64,000 nt of DNA from Bilabrum cf. latius (Eukaryota > Bigyra: Bicosoecida > Bigyra > Bicosoecida), in assembly GCA_965178125.1 (NCBI GenBank), contig OZ237747.1:186001-250000 (forward strand). The letters run 5' to 3'. Position numbers and translations under genes: made by a program. The notes under the pieces are model-generated. The model was not told the DNA's origin. It made no database searches and saw nothing but the letters and a program-made list of their open reading frames with translations. Below are positions 22,627 through 34,409 of this stretch, piece by piece (positions within the stretch are counted from its first letter, which is position 1; the number at the start of each line of letters is the position of its first letter).

Positions 22627-24400
22627 TTACAGCTGCTGGGTGCTCCCGTCCCTGCCCGGGGACAGAGAGAGCTGGCTTGGTGGGCGGGACGAGGCGGGCA
22701 TCGTGCCCACGGCTCCCTGCGAATGCAGGTGGCCGCCCGGCGGCGCTCCCGGAGCGCACGCCACGGAGAAGCCTGAGCCATCTGAGCCAGAGGGCCCGGG
22801 GACCAGCTGTGCCGCGGTCAGCCCTTCGGACCCCAGGTGCAGCCCCAGCCTGTGCCCGTACCCGCTGGCATGGTGTGCCCCCAGCCCCACCATGGACTGC
22901 ATCGGCGCGGGGAAGGTGAGCCCGTCCAACTGTGGCACCCCTGTCCCGCCCTAGCCGATTCCCCTGAACATGGCCGCGGCGGATGATGAAGACGAGTTCA
23001 TGGAGGCAGAGGACGGGGATACCCTGAGTCCATTGAGCCCAGGGGCACTGCCAACCACGGCAGGCTGCCCCGACCCTGCTACTGCCCCCCTTCGCATCGG
23101 GTGCGACGGGAGTCCTTCCGGGGGGATTGATCCGGGCGAGTGCATGCCTCCGTGCGCCTGTTTCTGCGGGAGCAGCTGGCCGGTGCGCTGTCCCCTGCCA
23201 CTGCTCATTGCAAATGACCCGACGCTCTCCAGGCTTGGGCTCTGGTGGCCGTCCCCCGTCCACTTGAAACCGGCAGTGTCCATCAGCCCTGGCTGCAGCT
23301 GCACGGGCTGGCCGGCTGCGATCTGGGGAGGTCGTCCGTGCAAGCCATGCGCGGGCATCCCTCCGTTCCCGGATGCACCAAACGACAGTACAGCCGAAGA
23401 GCCTTGCGGCGGAACAGGTCCTACCGGTGAGCTCCCTCGACCTGCGTCTGGTAGCCGCACGGTGTGGCCGGACCACGCCTGCTATCTCGGATGCTCCCTC
23501 GCCATGGCTTGTACCCCTATCATCGGAGACGAATTGATGGATCCCGATGAACCAGTCTGCACCGAAGAAGGAGCGCCAGCTGAGCCTTGAGCGGAAGATA
23601 TGCCGGTTCTGGCCCGTAGCTGCCAAGAAGAGCCATCCTTCGGCGATAGCCCAGCTTGAAGGCCCTCCTCTTGGGAGCTAAGGCCGAGCGATGCTTGACT
23701 GCCCCCAGATGATGCGCCTGCCCGACCGTGTGCTGGTGGTGGAGCGCTTGCCGAAGGCAGATACTGCCCGCCGGATGATTGAGCTAGACCTGCCGTGCCA
23801 GCCGTCCCACGGAAGATCGGCTCCTTCGCGGCTGATGTCGGTCCAGTCGTACCCGTTGCCGCCGTCATTGGATGCTTCTGCATGTTTCCAGCATACGAGT
23901 TTCCGTGGCCGCTTGAATTTGCCCTGACGGATCGCATGATGCGTGCTGCAGCGCTGGCAAGATTCAACGGCGCTCCTGCGATCGACCTGTGCTCGACCGT
24001 CGAAAGCGGGCCATATCCGGCTGCTTCCATTTCTTCCTCGTCTGCATCACCGTCATCATCGTATAGTGTCAAGCTGTTCGGCCGAAACGACGCATCTGGT
24101 TCGAACAGAAGCCCCCGGGCGCTCTCGACGGTTCGCTCCATCAGCTAAGCCCGCAGCAGTGCATGCGGACTCTTCCCACCCGGTGGAGGCGGCGGATGCG
24201 AAAGTTCCTCGGCATACCTTGGCAAAACCATCTGTCCTACCACCTCACCAAGACCTCTATGCGGATACATGCACGCCGAGTCCAAGGTTGCTCGCAAGGC
24301 GTCTCTCTCGGCGGTCAAGCTTGCAACGAGCCTCTCCAGTCCCTTTATATAGCCGCGTTGTCGGCTTCGATGCAACTAAGCTGACCGTCTGTTGCGCTAC
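22627..24400 (-). CDS. bZIP transcription factor (5' exon unresolved)
   Basis: The frame runs from a splice acceptor at 24402-24401 (TATCGCAG) to a TAA at 22629-22627. It opens with a bZIP basic region and leucine zipper: Q-RNRRSAQLHRSRQRG then YIKGLERLVASLTAERDALR, with the invariant Asn, the Arg nine residues later, and leucine/valine heptads. Two of the basic-region Gln are TAG (24397-24399 and 24376-24378); three more TAG lie downstream. The remaining 540 residues are Ser/Gly/Ala-rich with no known domain. An upstream exon may end at 24719 with the donor GGGAG|GTAAGTGC in a matching phase, but I cannot find its start codon. This gene is important for the code because it ends in TAA. Confidence 0.72.
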
Positions 24401-25136
24401 CTGCGATATGGCAACGAATTACCGCGCAGTACATGCCGAGATCTCAGTCAGCGGTGCGAACAGTCGAATGGACACAGATTCGAGCGCAGCTGGTACGGCA
24501 GGGGCGTGGCGCGGGACGGGAATCACACGCACCTTTTCTTATCCTAAGTTGAGTCATCGTGGTCTGCGGAGGGGCAAACAAAATACGCAGCAGACAGAAC
24601 ATGGTGAAGCCGGTCTAGTTGCCCTTCTCAGGAACACTTGCACAGTCGGCATTGATTCCACTGCAATCTACCACATTTCGCGGACATGCACCCGTCAACG
24701 CAGGAGACGAGCACTTACCTCCCTTTCTCTTTCTGGGAAGCATAGAAGTCGCGAAGGTGCGAATTGCCAGCAATGCGTCAATGCCTCGGGGAAACGTGTG
24801 GTGCCAACGGAGCCAGGTCGAGTGGCAGCGGCGCCGCGCAACTGGAGCGGTCGCAACTGATCCCCTTGGTCGCATGGCTCAGCAGGTGCCAATCATTGCG
24901 AGAAAGAGCGCTCGGGAGCGCTGAATCTATTGATGGATGCTAGGAAAACATCTGTGATGACTGTTAGTCGCTTCGATAGGCTAGAAAAGAGCAAGCAGCG
25001 TGGGGTACTTCGCGACCGCCAGACGGACGTGGCTACGTACGTAGCGGGTGACTTAGCTGCAGCTTGCGGTCAAACAGGATCGTATGTCACCAAGTAACGC
25101 TAGATTCATATCTGGACCACTCAGCGCTATGCTACT
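24401..25136. other. Probable 5' exon and intron of the bZIP gene; otherwise no gene seen
   Basis: The interval contains a strong minus-strand donor at 24718-24717 (GTAAGT) whose phase fits the bZIP exon, implying a 318-bp intron at 24401-24718. The exon 5' of it has no ATG in the required frame before a TGA, so another splice or a different start is needed. The remainder up to the PP2C stop at 25137 shows no supportable coding frame. Confidence 0.4.
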
Positions 25137-28100
25137 TCAACCTATTGCCCCTCCATCATCCAATCTATCTTGCTCCGGCTTGGGCCTCTCCATCTGCACC
25201 AGGTCTGCTCGGCCGGCCTGCGCTCTAGCCCGTATCTGGGCCGCAGCTGCCTTTTCTTTCTCAATGCGACGCTGCTCCCGCACTTTTTGCCGCCGTACGA
25301 ACCGCACATCGGCCTCAGCCAGCGACTGTTCCGCTGCCAAAGACAGCCCGCCCGCTCCCGCCCCTCCCTCCCCCGCATGCTCGCCCTGCTGGCTCCCAGC
25401 CCGCACTCCGAGGCTGCCCCCGGGTCCCGTTCCCGCGGCATACAGCGTCCCTGCAGCCCCAATTGGCGTGTATCTCTTCCCGTCCCCCCTCCCCCCCCCG
25501 ATCCTGGCCCGCGCCCCCTGGAGCCCCATCACGGAGCTGCGCCTCTGGTACGCCCGCCCCGAGGGATCTCCCCCACGCAGCGAACGGCCCTGGCGCAGAG
25601 CTGCGAGCCCAGGCCCCGCAAGTCCGCTCACCGTCCCCACGTGCACAGAGCCCAGCCGCCCCCTCTCCAGGCCCCACCGCGGGCCCAAACCAGGCCCAGG
25701 CCCAGGCCCAGAAGTGGGCCCGCTCACGCCGCGAGCACCACACGAGCCGGCCCGGGCGAGCGGCTGCATCCCGATCAATGCACCGCTCCCGCCCGAAGGC
25801 ACGATCCTGTTCGGCTCACGGGCCGTGCGGGCCGCCGCAGGGGACCCCACTGACCCGCGGCGGGGCCGCACAGTGCTGCTGGCAGGGAACACACCGCCCG
25901 AGGCAACACCCTGCAGCTCCCCGCCGCCTGCACGGTCCACGCCACCGGCAGCATCCCCAGGGTCCAGTCCCCCGGGCAGGTGCGGGGGAGGGATGCGGCG
26001 CCGAGCCGAGGGGGGGGGAGGAGCGTCTGAGGCGCGCCGCGGCAGCGAGCCCGCTGTTCCAGCAAACCCCCCCGCTGCTGTTCCCTGGCTGCCGCTCCCG
26101 GCACTGAGTGCGAGGCCGTGCGTCCCGCTGGCTGCATCGAAGGTTCCTTCCTACTCTCCCTGCCCCCACTCCGCCCGCGCCAGAGCCGCAGCGGAGCCAT
26201 GGTCGTAGTCATGCTCACGGTCGTGGTCGTGGTCGTCCGCGTGCAGCTCGATGTCGCGCTCGCTACCCGCCGGGACTGACGCAGAGCCCCCTGCACCCAG
26301 CCCCACCGCGGCAGACAGTGATCCGCCCCCCTCCCTCCCGGATCCCACCGTGTGCATGGCCCCGTCCTCGGACTGTTCCCCGGCCGGGAGCTGCCGCTCG
26401 CCCATGATCCGATCCGCCCGTGCACGCCCCAGGCTCGCCTCAGAGTGGCGGTCGCTCAGGGAGCGCTGCACCGACCCGGAGCCGGAGCCCAGGCCCTCCG
26501 ACCGCGGGCTTGCACCGTCGTGCGATGCACCGTCCTCGTGGTCCACCATGCTTCCCTCTCGATCCGCGGTGCCTGCCTCGTCCCCCTCCTCCTCCTCCTC
26601 GTCCTCCTCCTCGTCATCGGCCTCTTGCACCGCGGCGGGCAAGCCCTTCCCATTGCCTGTACCCTGCCCATTCCCGGGCACTGCACCATCGTGCGGTGCA
26701 CCCTCTTGGAAGGAGCGGCGAGCGGCCGCCATGGCTTCAGCCGTGATGTTGTGCTTCCCGGACTCGACCCTGCGCACCTGCCCCTCCGAGTCGCTCACGG
26801 TGCGGCTGGACCTGTGTGCCCGCGCGACTCCCAGACCAGCGATGCCGACTGTCCCGATGCCCGCGCCCCCCTCGGCCCCAATCGGCCCTGGGATCGAAAT
26901 GGGCCCAGGGAGCTCCCCCCCCCCTGCCCCAGTCTCGGCCCCGCCCCTGAGCCCAGCAGCACCTCCACGCTCCAGGCCGTCACCGGCCCGGCCGATCTCA
27001 CGTACTCCCTCGGCTGCGCTGGCCCCGCCTCCGTCGCCCTCCTGCACCCCCGTGGCTCCCACCAGGGCAGTATCTACCGCAGACACTCCTTGTTCCCTCA
27101 GCTTTGCAGCCGCCGCGGCCTCTGCAGCCGTGCCCTGCCTCACCATGGAGCTCTCCGTGGACACCACGCTGGGGGCCCGTCCCCTCCGCACCGACGGCAG
27201 CTCCGTGGAGTCTGGGGGCGCCTCCGCGCCGGCTAGCCCCGGCCCCGGCCCCGGCTCCGGCCCCTGTTCTGACTCTGCTCCTGCGCTAGACTGCCGTGAG
27301 ACTGCGGAGATATCGCGCGCCATGTCCCTGAGGCTGCTCACGGGTGTCATCATCGCAGCCCCCTGATGCCCGTCGCTGGTGCTGCCCGTGGTCTGCCTGC
27401 CACCGAGCCCGGGCCCGTCCTCGCCACGCCCCGTCTAGGGCGCCTCTCCCTCCCCAGTGACCTCCTCCCCATCCACCTCCTCCCCAGTGACCTCCTCGTA
27501 GAAATCTGGATCCGCGAGCGTGTCCTTGTCTGGCAGCGCGGTGCCATGTCCCCCGTGACCTCCGGTGGACAGCCCGCCCGTGTCCATGCCATCTCCCAGC
27601 AACCCGCCCGACACGAGGTCCGTACCCGTACCCGTGCCGCGCGCCAGGTCCAGGTCCAGGTCCAGGTCTTCGCTAAAGTCCGTCCCCGGCTCCTCCCCAT
27701 GCATGTGTCTCATCGCGTCCTCGCCCTCGCCCCCGCCATGCACCCCTGCTTCGTCCTCCTCTCCCCGCTCCCGCTCCCTCTCCTCCTCATCGTCGTGCAC
27801 TAGCAGCGCCCCCACCTGCAGGTCCAGCTCGTCAGCACTCAGGGCCCGCCTCTCCCTCCCAGGGGCACTCGTCACAGAGCCCACCCCAGCCTCCGCGTGC
27901 AGGTCACCAGCCCTCAGCCCCGTCTCGGCTCCTGCTCCTGCTCCTGCTCCAGCCACAGGCTCCGCACCCAGCCCAAGCAACCCCTCACCCACACCACCGC
28001 TAAACAGCGGCCCTGAGTGCCGCCCGTCGTCCGACCTTGTCTCCAGCTTGTCCAGCTCATCTGCCCCCGGGGCCGGGCCCAGCAGCATGTCGGCTGCTTC

Positions 28101-30426
28101 CTGCGCGTCGCCTGCCGCCACCAGAGCAGCTGCAGCCGAGGCCAGCTGCGCGTCGCCCATGGCCTGTCCCTCGGCGAGGGCGCTGGCAGCCGCCGCGGTG
28201 GCCGCCACCGAAGTGATGGACCTGCGGCGGCCGGCTTTCCCTAGGCTTGGTGAGTTGTTGGCGCTCGCTGCGGCATGGGCATGAGGAGTATGAGCGCTCG
28301 CTTGGCCGGCCGAGATGGCTCGCTGCCTGCCGTTCAGGCTCTCCTCTGCGTCCCCTTGTTCCCCAGGGAACACATCAGACTCGTTCGCTGATCCCATTCG
28401 CTGCAGATCATTTCCAGTCGCGTTCCCTGCCTCTTCTGCCCCGATCGAGGCCTTGTCGTTGATGGTGCCCCCACCCCCACGGTTGGCGGCCTGCGTTTGC
28501 CCCTCGCCCTCGGTACCCACCACCGCACCCTGATTCTCGTTGCGCGACGCCGTGGCCTCAGCAGCCGCGGCAGCCGCATTGCTGGCCGCCGTCGCCTCAG
28601 CCACCTCCGCCTCCAGTACCGCCACGGCCTCGGGCGAGTGGAAGCCCACGCCCCGCGCGGGGCAGAAGTTGAGCGCCCCCGGCTCCCCTTGCGGGGCAGA
28701 CTCTACCCCGGCGGCGTGCGCCACGCCCTCGGGGGCACCCAGCGCGCCCCGCTTGCCGGTCTGGTGCCCGAATCGGTTGAAGAGAACCACCGCGAACGTG
28801 ATGTTGTCCTTTGTAGCGTGCACTTGCAGCGTGGTGGTGATGAGACCCTCCACGCAATCGGCCACGCTCACTCGCCTGAGGAGCTGCTTCTTGACTTCGT
28901 TGATCAGGTTTTGCCGGCTCGGGAACTTGTCGAAGATTCCATCGCTGCCCATGATCAGGAACTCTACCTGGTCGTCGAGGTGCACGCAGCGCACGTGCGG
29001 GTCGGGGATGAGTCCCCCCTTGATGTCTTTCTTGATGAACCGACCCCCTATGTTGCGGCTGACTGCCAGGAGGCCGCCCACCCTAGGCGTGGGGTCTCCT
29101 TTCTTGCGGCGGACCGTCCCCCCCGCCGCGCGGATGCGCTTCATCTCCGAGGGGTCTTCCGCCTTGTGCTAGTAGGTCAGCTCCACGGCTTTGCCCCCCT
29201 TGCACAGCCAGGCCTCGCAGTCCCCCACATTAGCCACGAGGAGGCAGTCGCCGATCACCAGCGCGGTCACCACGCAGGACCCCGCGGCGTCTGGGATGTG
29301 CGCGGGCATGTTCAGCACTCGCTAGTCGATCGCATGGTACACGTCCCGCATGGCCGCAGGCAGGTTTCGGGGAACAACGCGAAGGTACCGCCGGTGGCCC
29401 TGGGGAAGCCCCGTCCTCGCCCTCGCCCTGCCCCTGCCGGCAGCTCCCCTCCTCCTCCTCTGCATCGACATCCCGCCCGCGCTCGAGCCCGCCCCGCTCA
29501 CATCCGCAGTCCCACCCCCCGCCCCCGCCCCCGCGTGGTGAGGATGATGATGGCGCCCGTCCTGCGCCATTGCAGCCCGTCGCATGGCAGCCATGGAGCC
29601 CGCGCTGGGCCCCCGCGATGCGCGCGAGAGCCCCCTGCCGGTGCGGCGGCCCAGCGCGAAGGAGCTGGCTCGGCCGGACCCAAGGCTCCGCATGGATCGC
29701 CTGCCCTCGGATCTGCCCCCGACGCTGCTCGCTTCCTCGTTCTGGGCGTTGCTCGGAACGGCTGCTGCATGGGGTCCTGTCACTGGGTTGCTCTGCGAAA
29801 CATCCGCCTTGAAGCTATTGTTTGTGTCTGCCTGCTGGGATGCTGCAGCAGTCGCCGCCAGAGCGAGCATCTTGGCACGTCGGAGGTTCGCCATCCAGTC
29901 CCTGCCCGCGGCTACCGAAGCGACGTGCTCTTCCTCAGACCGAATGACGGAAATCTAATCGAGAATGGCTTGGAGCATGCTGTCCTTCAGATACGTCGAT
30001 ACTTCGTCGCCGCCGTGGCCATCGTACACCGCAAACGCAGCGCACCTGTTGTCGTTGCCGAAAATGCTGCGAATATGCGCTTTGTCTTCGTCATACGAAG
30101 GAGCTCCGCGCTCAGCACGGCCATAAGCAATGATACCCAGCATGCGGTTGGCTTGGCCCCCATTCCCAGCTTCGATGCGGTCCGGTAACGCGTCGGTAAT
30201 TACTGGATATAGCAGCTCCTCTTGCTTGTCCCCGGTCATGCCTTGCGCTTGCTCCTCTACTTCCTAGAAAAGCTGGGCAGTTCGCACGCGAGCTGCTCTG
30301 GAGCGCCCGCCAGTTTTCCTTGACGCGACAACAGCTGCCCTGCGCACCGCCGCATCGGTGTCGGTCCGCGAATCAGACCCACCTACGAGGTGTGGGAGGC
30401 ACAGTGGGCAGAACAGGTAGTCTCAT
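25137..30426 (-). CDS. PP2C-type protein phosphatase with long disordered tail
   Basis: Mg/Mn-dependent Ser/Thr phosphatase. Main frame 30339-25137, all in one frame, with six TAG read as Gln, ending in TGA. A 5' exon 30426-30383 (MRLPVLPTVPPTPR) joins through a 43-bp GT-AG intron in correct phase, total 1748 residues; that exon is tentative. An internal ATG at 30239 is the minimal start. Motifs: CAAFAVYDGHGGDE; a roughly 190-residue low-complexity insert; AGSCVVTALVIGDCLLVANVGDCEAW; GKAVELTY-Q-HKAEDPSE; GGLLAVSRNIGG; FLIMGSDGIFDK; ATKDNITFAVV. The metal-binding Asp residues in DGHGG, SDG and DN are present. The usual ALGD is NIGG. The C-terminal 1250 residues are acidic and low complexity. 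Confidence 0.85.
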
Positions 30427-31804
30427 ACAATAGGTAATAGAACAAAGCATACAATTTACAGGCCGCTTGGATTGAATCAGCGCGTTGGTGTGTAATCGGA
30501 ACAACCAGCGCGGCGTCCGCAGCGCCTCATCAGGGCATCAAGCATTGATTGAAACACATACCTGACTAGTCATGTCGATTTTCACTGGGTAGTGGCGATT
30601 TTGAGCTGCAGCAGCCCATTTGGTGTTGCGCAAGTATTCTAATTTGGCAACCGGTGCATCTAGCAGCAGAATGTCTTCATCTTCACGCCATGCGACGAGG
30701 CTGGCATGAGGACGTAGATGTCGAACAGACGCGCCTAGGCTGACTGTGACGTGATGAATGTTGTATATCCAACCCGCAATGCAGCCCTGGAGCTCAAGTA
30801 TTGGCATTTGCGAGTGCCAGTGGGCCAAGTAATAAAGCGGTGGCCCCCCGCGCATAGATAGCCCGGGCGACATGCAGCTACCAGTGCCGTCGGTTCGTCG
30901 AGCGGGCAGGTGACTTTGCGGCACGCATCATGACCCCAGCACAGGCCCACGTGGGCGGAGCCTGCGATGACGCTAGCGTGTTGGACACATTGGCGTGCTT
31001 GCTGGCATGCAGACATGGACGGTCCCGATGGTTGAAAATGATCCAGTTGGTGGTGCACTTCGCCTGCAGGTCTTTCCTCGGGCAGAGCATCCTCGGGACT
31101 GGTCTGTCCGGAGCCGGCAGCTTCATGGCAATCGCGGCGGACGCCTTGACCCACCCCGGCTAGGCCATGGGGGACGAGCCCTGCGAGATCATGATGCAAC
31201 CGTTCAGACGGTGGACTGGGACGGCAAGCCAGGATACGGCCTGGAGGTCCCTCCCAAGGGAGCACGGGGCGCGCAAGTGGCTATATTGGCTGAGAGTGGC
31301 TGAGCACGGCTGTGCTGGAAAGGATGAGACTGGGGGGGGCATGCACCTGGAGGAGTGCAGGGATGATTTGGCGGGAGTGTTGGCTCCAGCCATCGGATCG
31401 TGCCACTCGTCAGGAAGCACTGGCCCAGTATCGTGCAGATGATTCAGCGCCCCAGGCTTGGGGGTTCTGGTAAGCAGTGGGGGGGTGGGGGGGGGCAGGG
31501 GTAAGTGGGGAATGGTGGATGCTTGGGATCCACATTGCCACAAGTACCTGATGTTGTATAATATACTACGCGCATGGTGCATGTGCTGGTGCACCAACCA
31601 ATGCAAAGCAAGCAGCAAGCTCTTGCCGTGCCGCGTCATCATCCGGAATCATCCGGGAGACACGGGCAAGGCCACGTCCCTACCAGCTCACACAATACTC
31701 GATCAAATATGCTCCGCAGAGTAGCGAAACCAATACATGCACTGCTTAAATCATCGTTTGCACGTGCATCGGGCCGATAGCAGCTTGGTTAGCTTCATAG
31801 GTCC
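30427..31804. other. 1.4-kb intergenic region, no convincing gene
   Basis: Lies between the divergent PP2C and cysteine synthase starts. A GC-rich core (about 30930-31330) is open on the plus strand from 30930 to a TGA at 31442 if TAG is read through (170 codons), and on the minus strand from 31265 to about 30588. Neither translation has a recognisable domain or believable composition. The flanks are AT-richer and look like UTR or promoter. It could hold a non-coding RNA or a decayed gene. Confidence 0.35.
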
Positions 31805-32961
31805 ATGTCGGCAGATGTGCAGCTGACAGCTGGAGCCACGGTCGATGTAACTCCCAAGGGAAGAGATGGGTTCATGGGTGCCGTAGGAAATACTCCACTT
31901 ATTAAATTGTAGGCTATCAGTGAAGCTACTGGCTGCACTGTGCTCGGCAAAGCCGAGCTTTTGAACCCTGGCGGATCTGTAAAGGATCGAGCAGCTTTGG
32001 GACTAATTTTGGACGCTGAAGAGCGTGGTTAGCTAAAGCCAGGGGGAACCGTGGTTGAAGGTACTGCTGGTGAGATTCGGAGCAATTCTGCTCGCGTGTG
32101 CAGTCCTCAGTTGGCACTGAATCGATGTGAAAACAATGATGCCCAACACTCGATCTCGCAGGGAATACCGGGCTAGGACTTGTCCACATTTGCAACGCAC
32201 TTGGTTACAGGTGTGTTATTTACATGCCAAACACCCAAAGCAAGGAGAAAATCGAGCTGCTTCGCATGCTTGGTGCAGAGGTGCGCCCTGTTCCGGCGGT
32301 GCCATTCTCAGACCCCGAAAACTACAACCACCAGGCCCAGAGATTTGCCGAGGAAACCGAGAATGCCGTGTGGACCAACTAGTTTGATAACACAGCAAAC
32401 CGTAGGATCCATGAGGTCACCACTGGGCCCGAGATCTGGGAGCAGACCCAGGGCAAGATTGACGCGTTCACGTGCGCCACAGGCACGGGCGGAACCCTCG
32501 CAGGAACCGCCCGCTACCTCAAGTCCCAGAGCAAGGACGTGAAGATTTTCCTGGCAGACCCCCCGGGGAGCGTGCTTTACTCGTGGGTGCGCAGCGGGGG
32601 GGAGGAGATGGAGCGCGGAGGCTCCTCGGTGACCGAGGGCATCGGGCAGGGCAGGGTCACGGACAACCTGGCGGGCACCGAGCTGGACGGCGCGGTGCAG
32701 ATCCACGACGAGCGGAGCATTGCTATGGTGTACACGTTGCTAAAGAACGAGGGCCTCTTCCTCGGGAGCAGCAGCGCGCTCAACTGCGTAGCGGCGCACG
32801 ACGTGGCAAAGGAGCTGGGGCCGGGACACACGGTCGTCACCATCCTGTGCGACGGGGCCTCGAGATACCAGAGCAGGCTCTTCTCCAAGTCTTGGCTCGA
32901 GTCCAAGGGGCTCTACGAGGCCGTGCCCGAGGATTGCAGGCACCTAGTGTCGCTCGAGTGA
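31805..32961 (+). CDS. Cysteine synthase, O-acetylserine (thiol)-lyase type
   Basis: PLP enzyme making cysteine from O-acetylserine and sulphide. Exon 1 31805-32069, exon 2 32162-32961, 92-bp GT-AG intron splitting the Gly of [11 protein letters not shown]; 354 residues, TGA stop. Motifs: [28 protein letters not shown], with the PLP Lys at about residue 60; [45 protein letters not shown]; and [14 protein letters not shown], the phosphate-binding loop. Three TAG codons: after PLIKL (31910), in EERG-Q-LKPGGT (32030), and in AVWTN-Q-FDNTAN (32380), where the family has an almost invariant Gln (NQFDN). The last is one of the best sites for decoding TAG. A basic leader is absent, so a cytosolic location is likely. 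Confidence 0.93.
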
Positions 32962-33343
32962 GTGAGAGCTGAGCGCATAATGGTAGACGGCGGCAGGCTG
33001 CCAGAATCGGCCGCTCGATGAACGGCTCTGCACCCAGTTTTTTTTTTTGGAAAAGGCGCCATACTACTCTTCGGTGTTGCGCGCGCATCACAAGATTAAA
33101 TGACTGGTTGCGCTGTGTGCTATGTTAGTCGGTTCTACGAGTGTTTTCCGCGCACCGGCTCAAGTCACCGGAGACGCCGCAGCAAAAAGAACGATGCCAA
33201 CATCCACCACATGGGTAGGTTGCTCCAATTTCCTTCACCCCGCGCGGCCACAATACACTCGCCGACAAGTCCTGCCCAAAATATTTCAACCAGCGCTCTG
33301 CCCAGCCCGTGCCAAGCCGACCGCAACAGCTCTGTCAGGCTGC

Positions 33344-34409
33344 TTACTGGGCCTTCTTGCCCTTCTTCTCGCGCAGCTTGCGCAGGTAGAACTCGAGCTC
33401 CTTACCCTCAAGGATGTAGCCATCAGCGCGGCCGCACTGCCCGGGGCGGCTGGTGATCTTGGCGAGGATGCGTCCCTTGACCAGCTGGTCCTCGATAGCC
33501 TCGTCGAGCTTGCCCTTGGACAGAGCCTCCTTCATGCGCTCGTTCACGTACGCCTCACGGAGCTTGCCATCCTTGATTGCTACCTCGGCCTCCGCCGTCA
33601 TCTCCTTACCAGCAGAGCCGGCCTTGACCTTGAAGTGCGACTCGTACCACTTGCGGAAGGGCACGGCATCGATCTCCACGATCTCACCCTTCACGAGAGT
33701 CTTCGTGCGCACAAGCTCGTTGTTCGACGAGTTGTATACCACATCGTTGATCTTAGCGGCACGAGTGATGGCTGCGACAAAGACACAACGGCAGCAGGGA
33801 AACAAGGCCAAGAGTGGGCTGGTGTATCTTGGGGAGAGCTCCATAAACCGTGCAAAAATACCTAATGAGCAGCAGCTACCAAGCATTAATGTGGCAATCT
33901 GAGATAGGCAGGCAGTGGTGGCAGGAAGTGCGATACTCTAAGCTCACTGAAACCACCCCAGCTGTAGTTGCCGGTCTCCAGGCGGAGGGCGCGGCGCTTG
34001 GTGTTGCCACCACGGCACCTGACCAGCGTGATCCTCTTGTCAGAAGCAATCCTAGTGTTGGCAGGCACGCGTCCAGTCTCGTACTTGCGCTTCTTGATGT
34101 GCTGCGCACGGCGACCACCAGTGTGGCGGCGCTTGTGCCGGCTGTCCCGGGTGATGGCTGCGAAAATGGTACAGAAACGGTATGACATGCCGCCAATATC
34201 GGTACAATGCATGTACGCTTTTTCAGGAGCGAAGGACATTCTCAGGGGTGCACAGCGACAAGCACAATCCCAGGCAAGCTAGTGCAATCACGAAATACTG
34301 GTGACAGATGCGAACCGAAGCAAGCCAGCGAGCCCTCCGGCTTTCCTATTCATCATAATCACTATAATAAACAAGTGATACAGGATAACAATCCTCTACG
34401 CCTCACCCA
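33344..34409 (-). CDS. RPS8: 40S ribosomal protein eS8
   Basis: Small-subunit ribosomal protein. Exons on the minus strand: 34409-34406 (only ATGG), 34157-33948, 33771-33344, with GT-AG introns of 248 and 176 bp; 213 residues. The splice junctions reproduce the family sequence: [118 protein letters not shown]. It ends in TAA at the expected family length (human 208). It contains no TAG. The four-nucleotide first coding exon is inferred from phase and from a perfect donor (ATGG|GTGAGG). It is divergent from the tail-anchored coiled-coil gene. Confidence 0.93.

Noticed and set aside
25084-27366. Long plus-strand open frames opposite the PP2C tail
   Set aside because: Pro/Ser/Arg-rich shadows of the minus-strand Gly/Ala/Glu-rich frame. 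The minus frame continues without a break into the PP2C domain.
31910-31912. Selenocysteine- or pyrrolysine-type local recoding
   Set aside because: TAG occurs at about 105 positions in unrelated genes with no shared downstream element, so a general codon reassignment is simpler.
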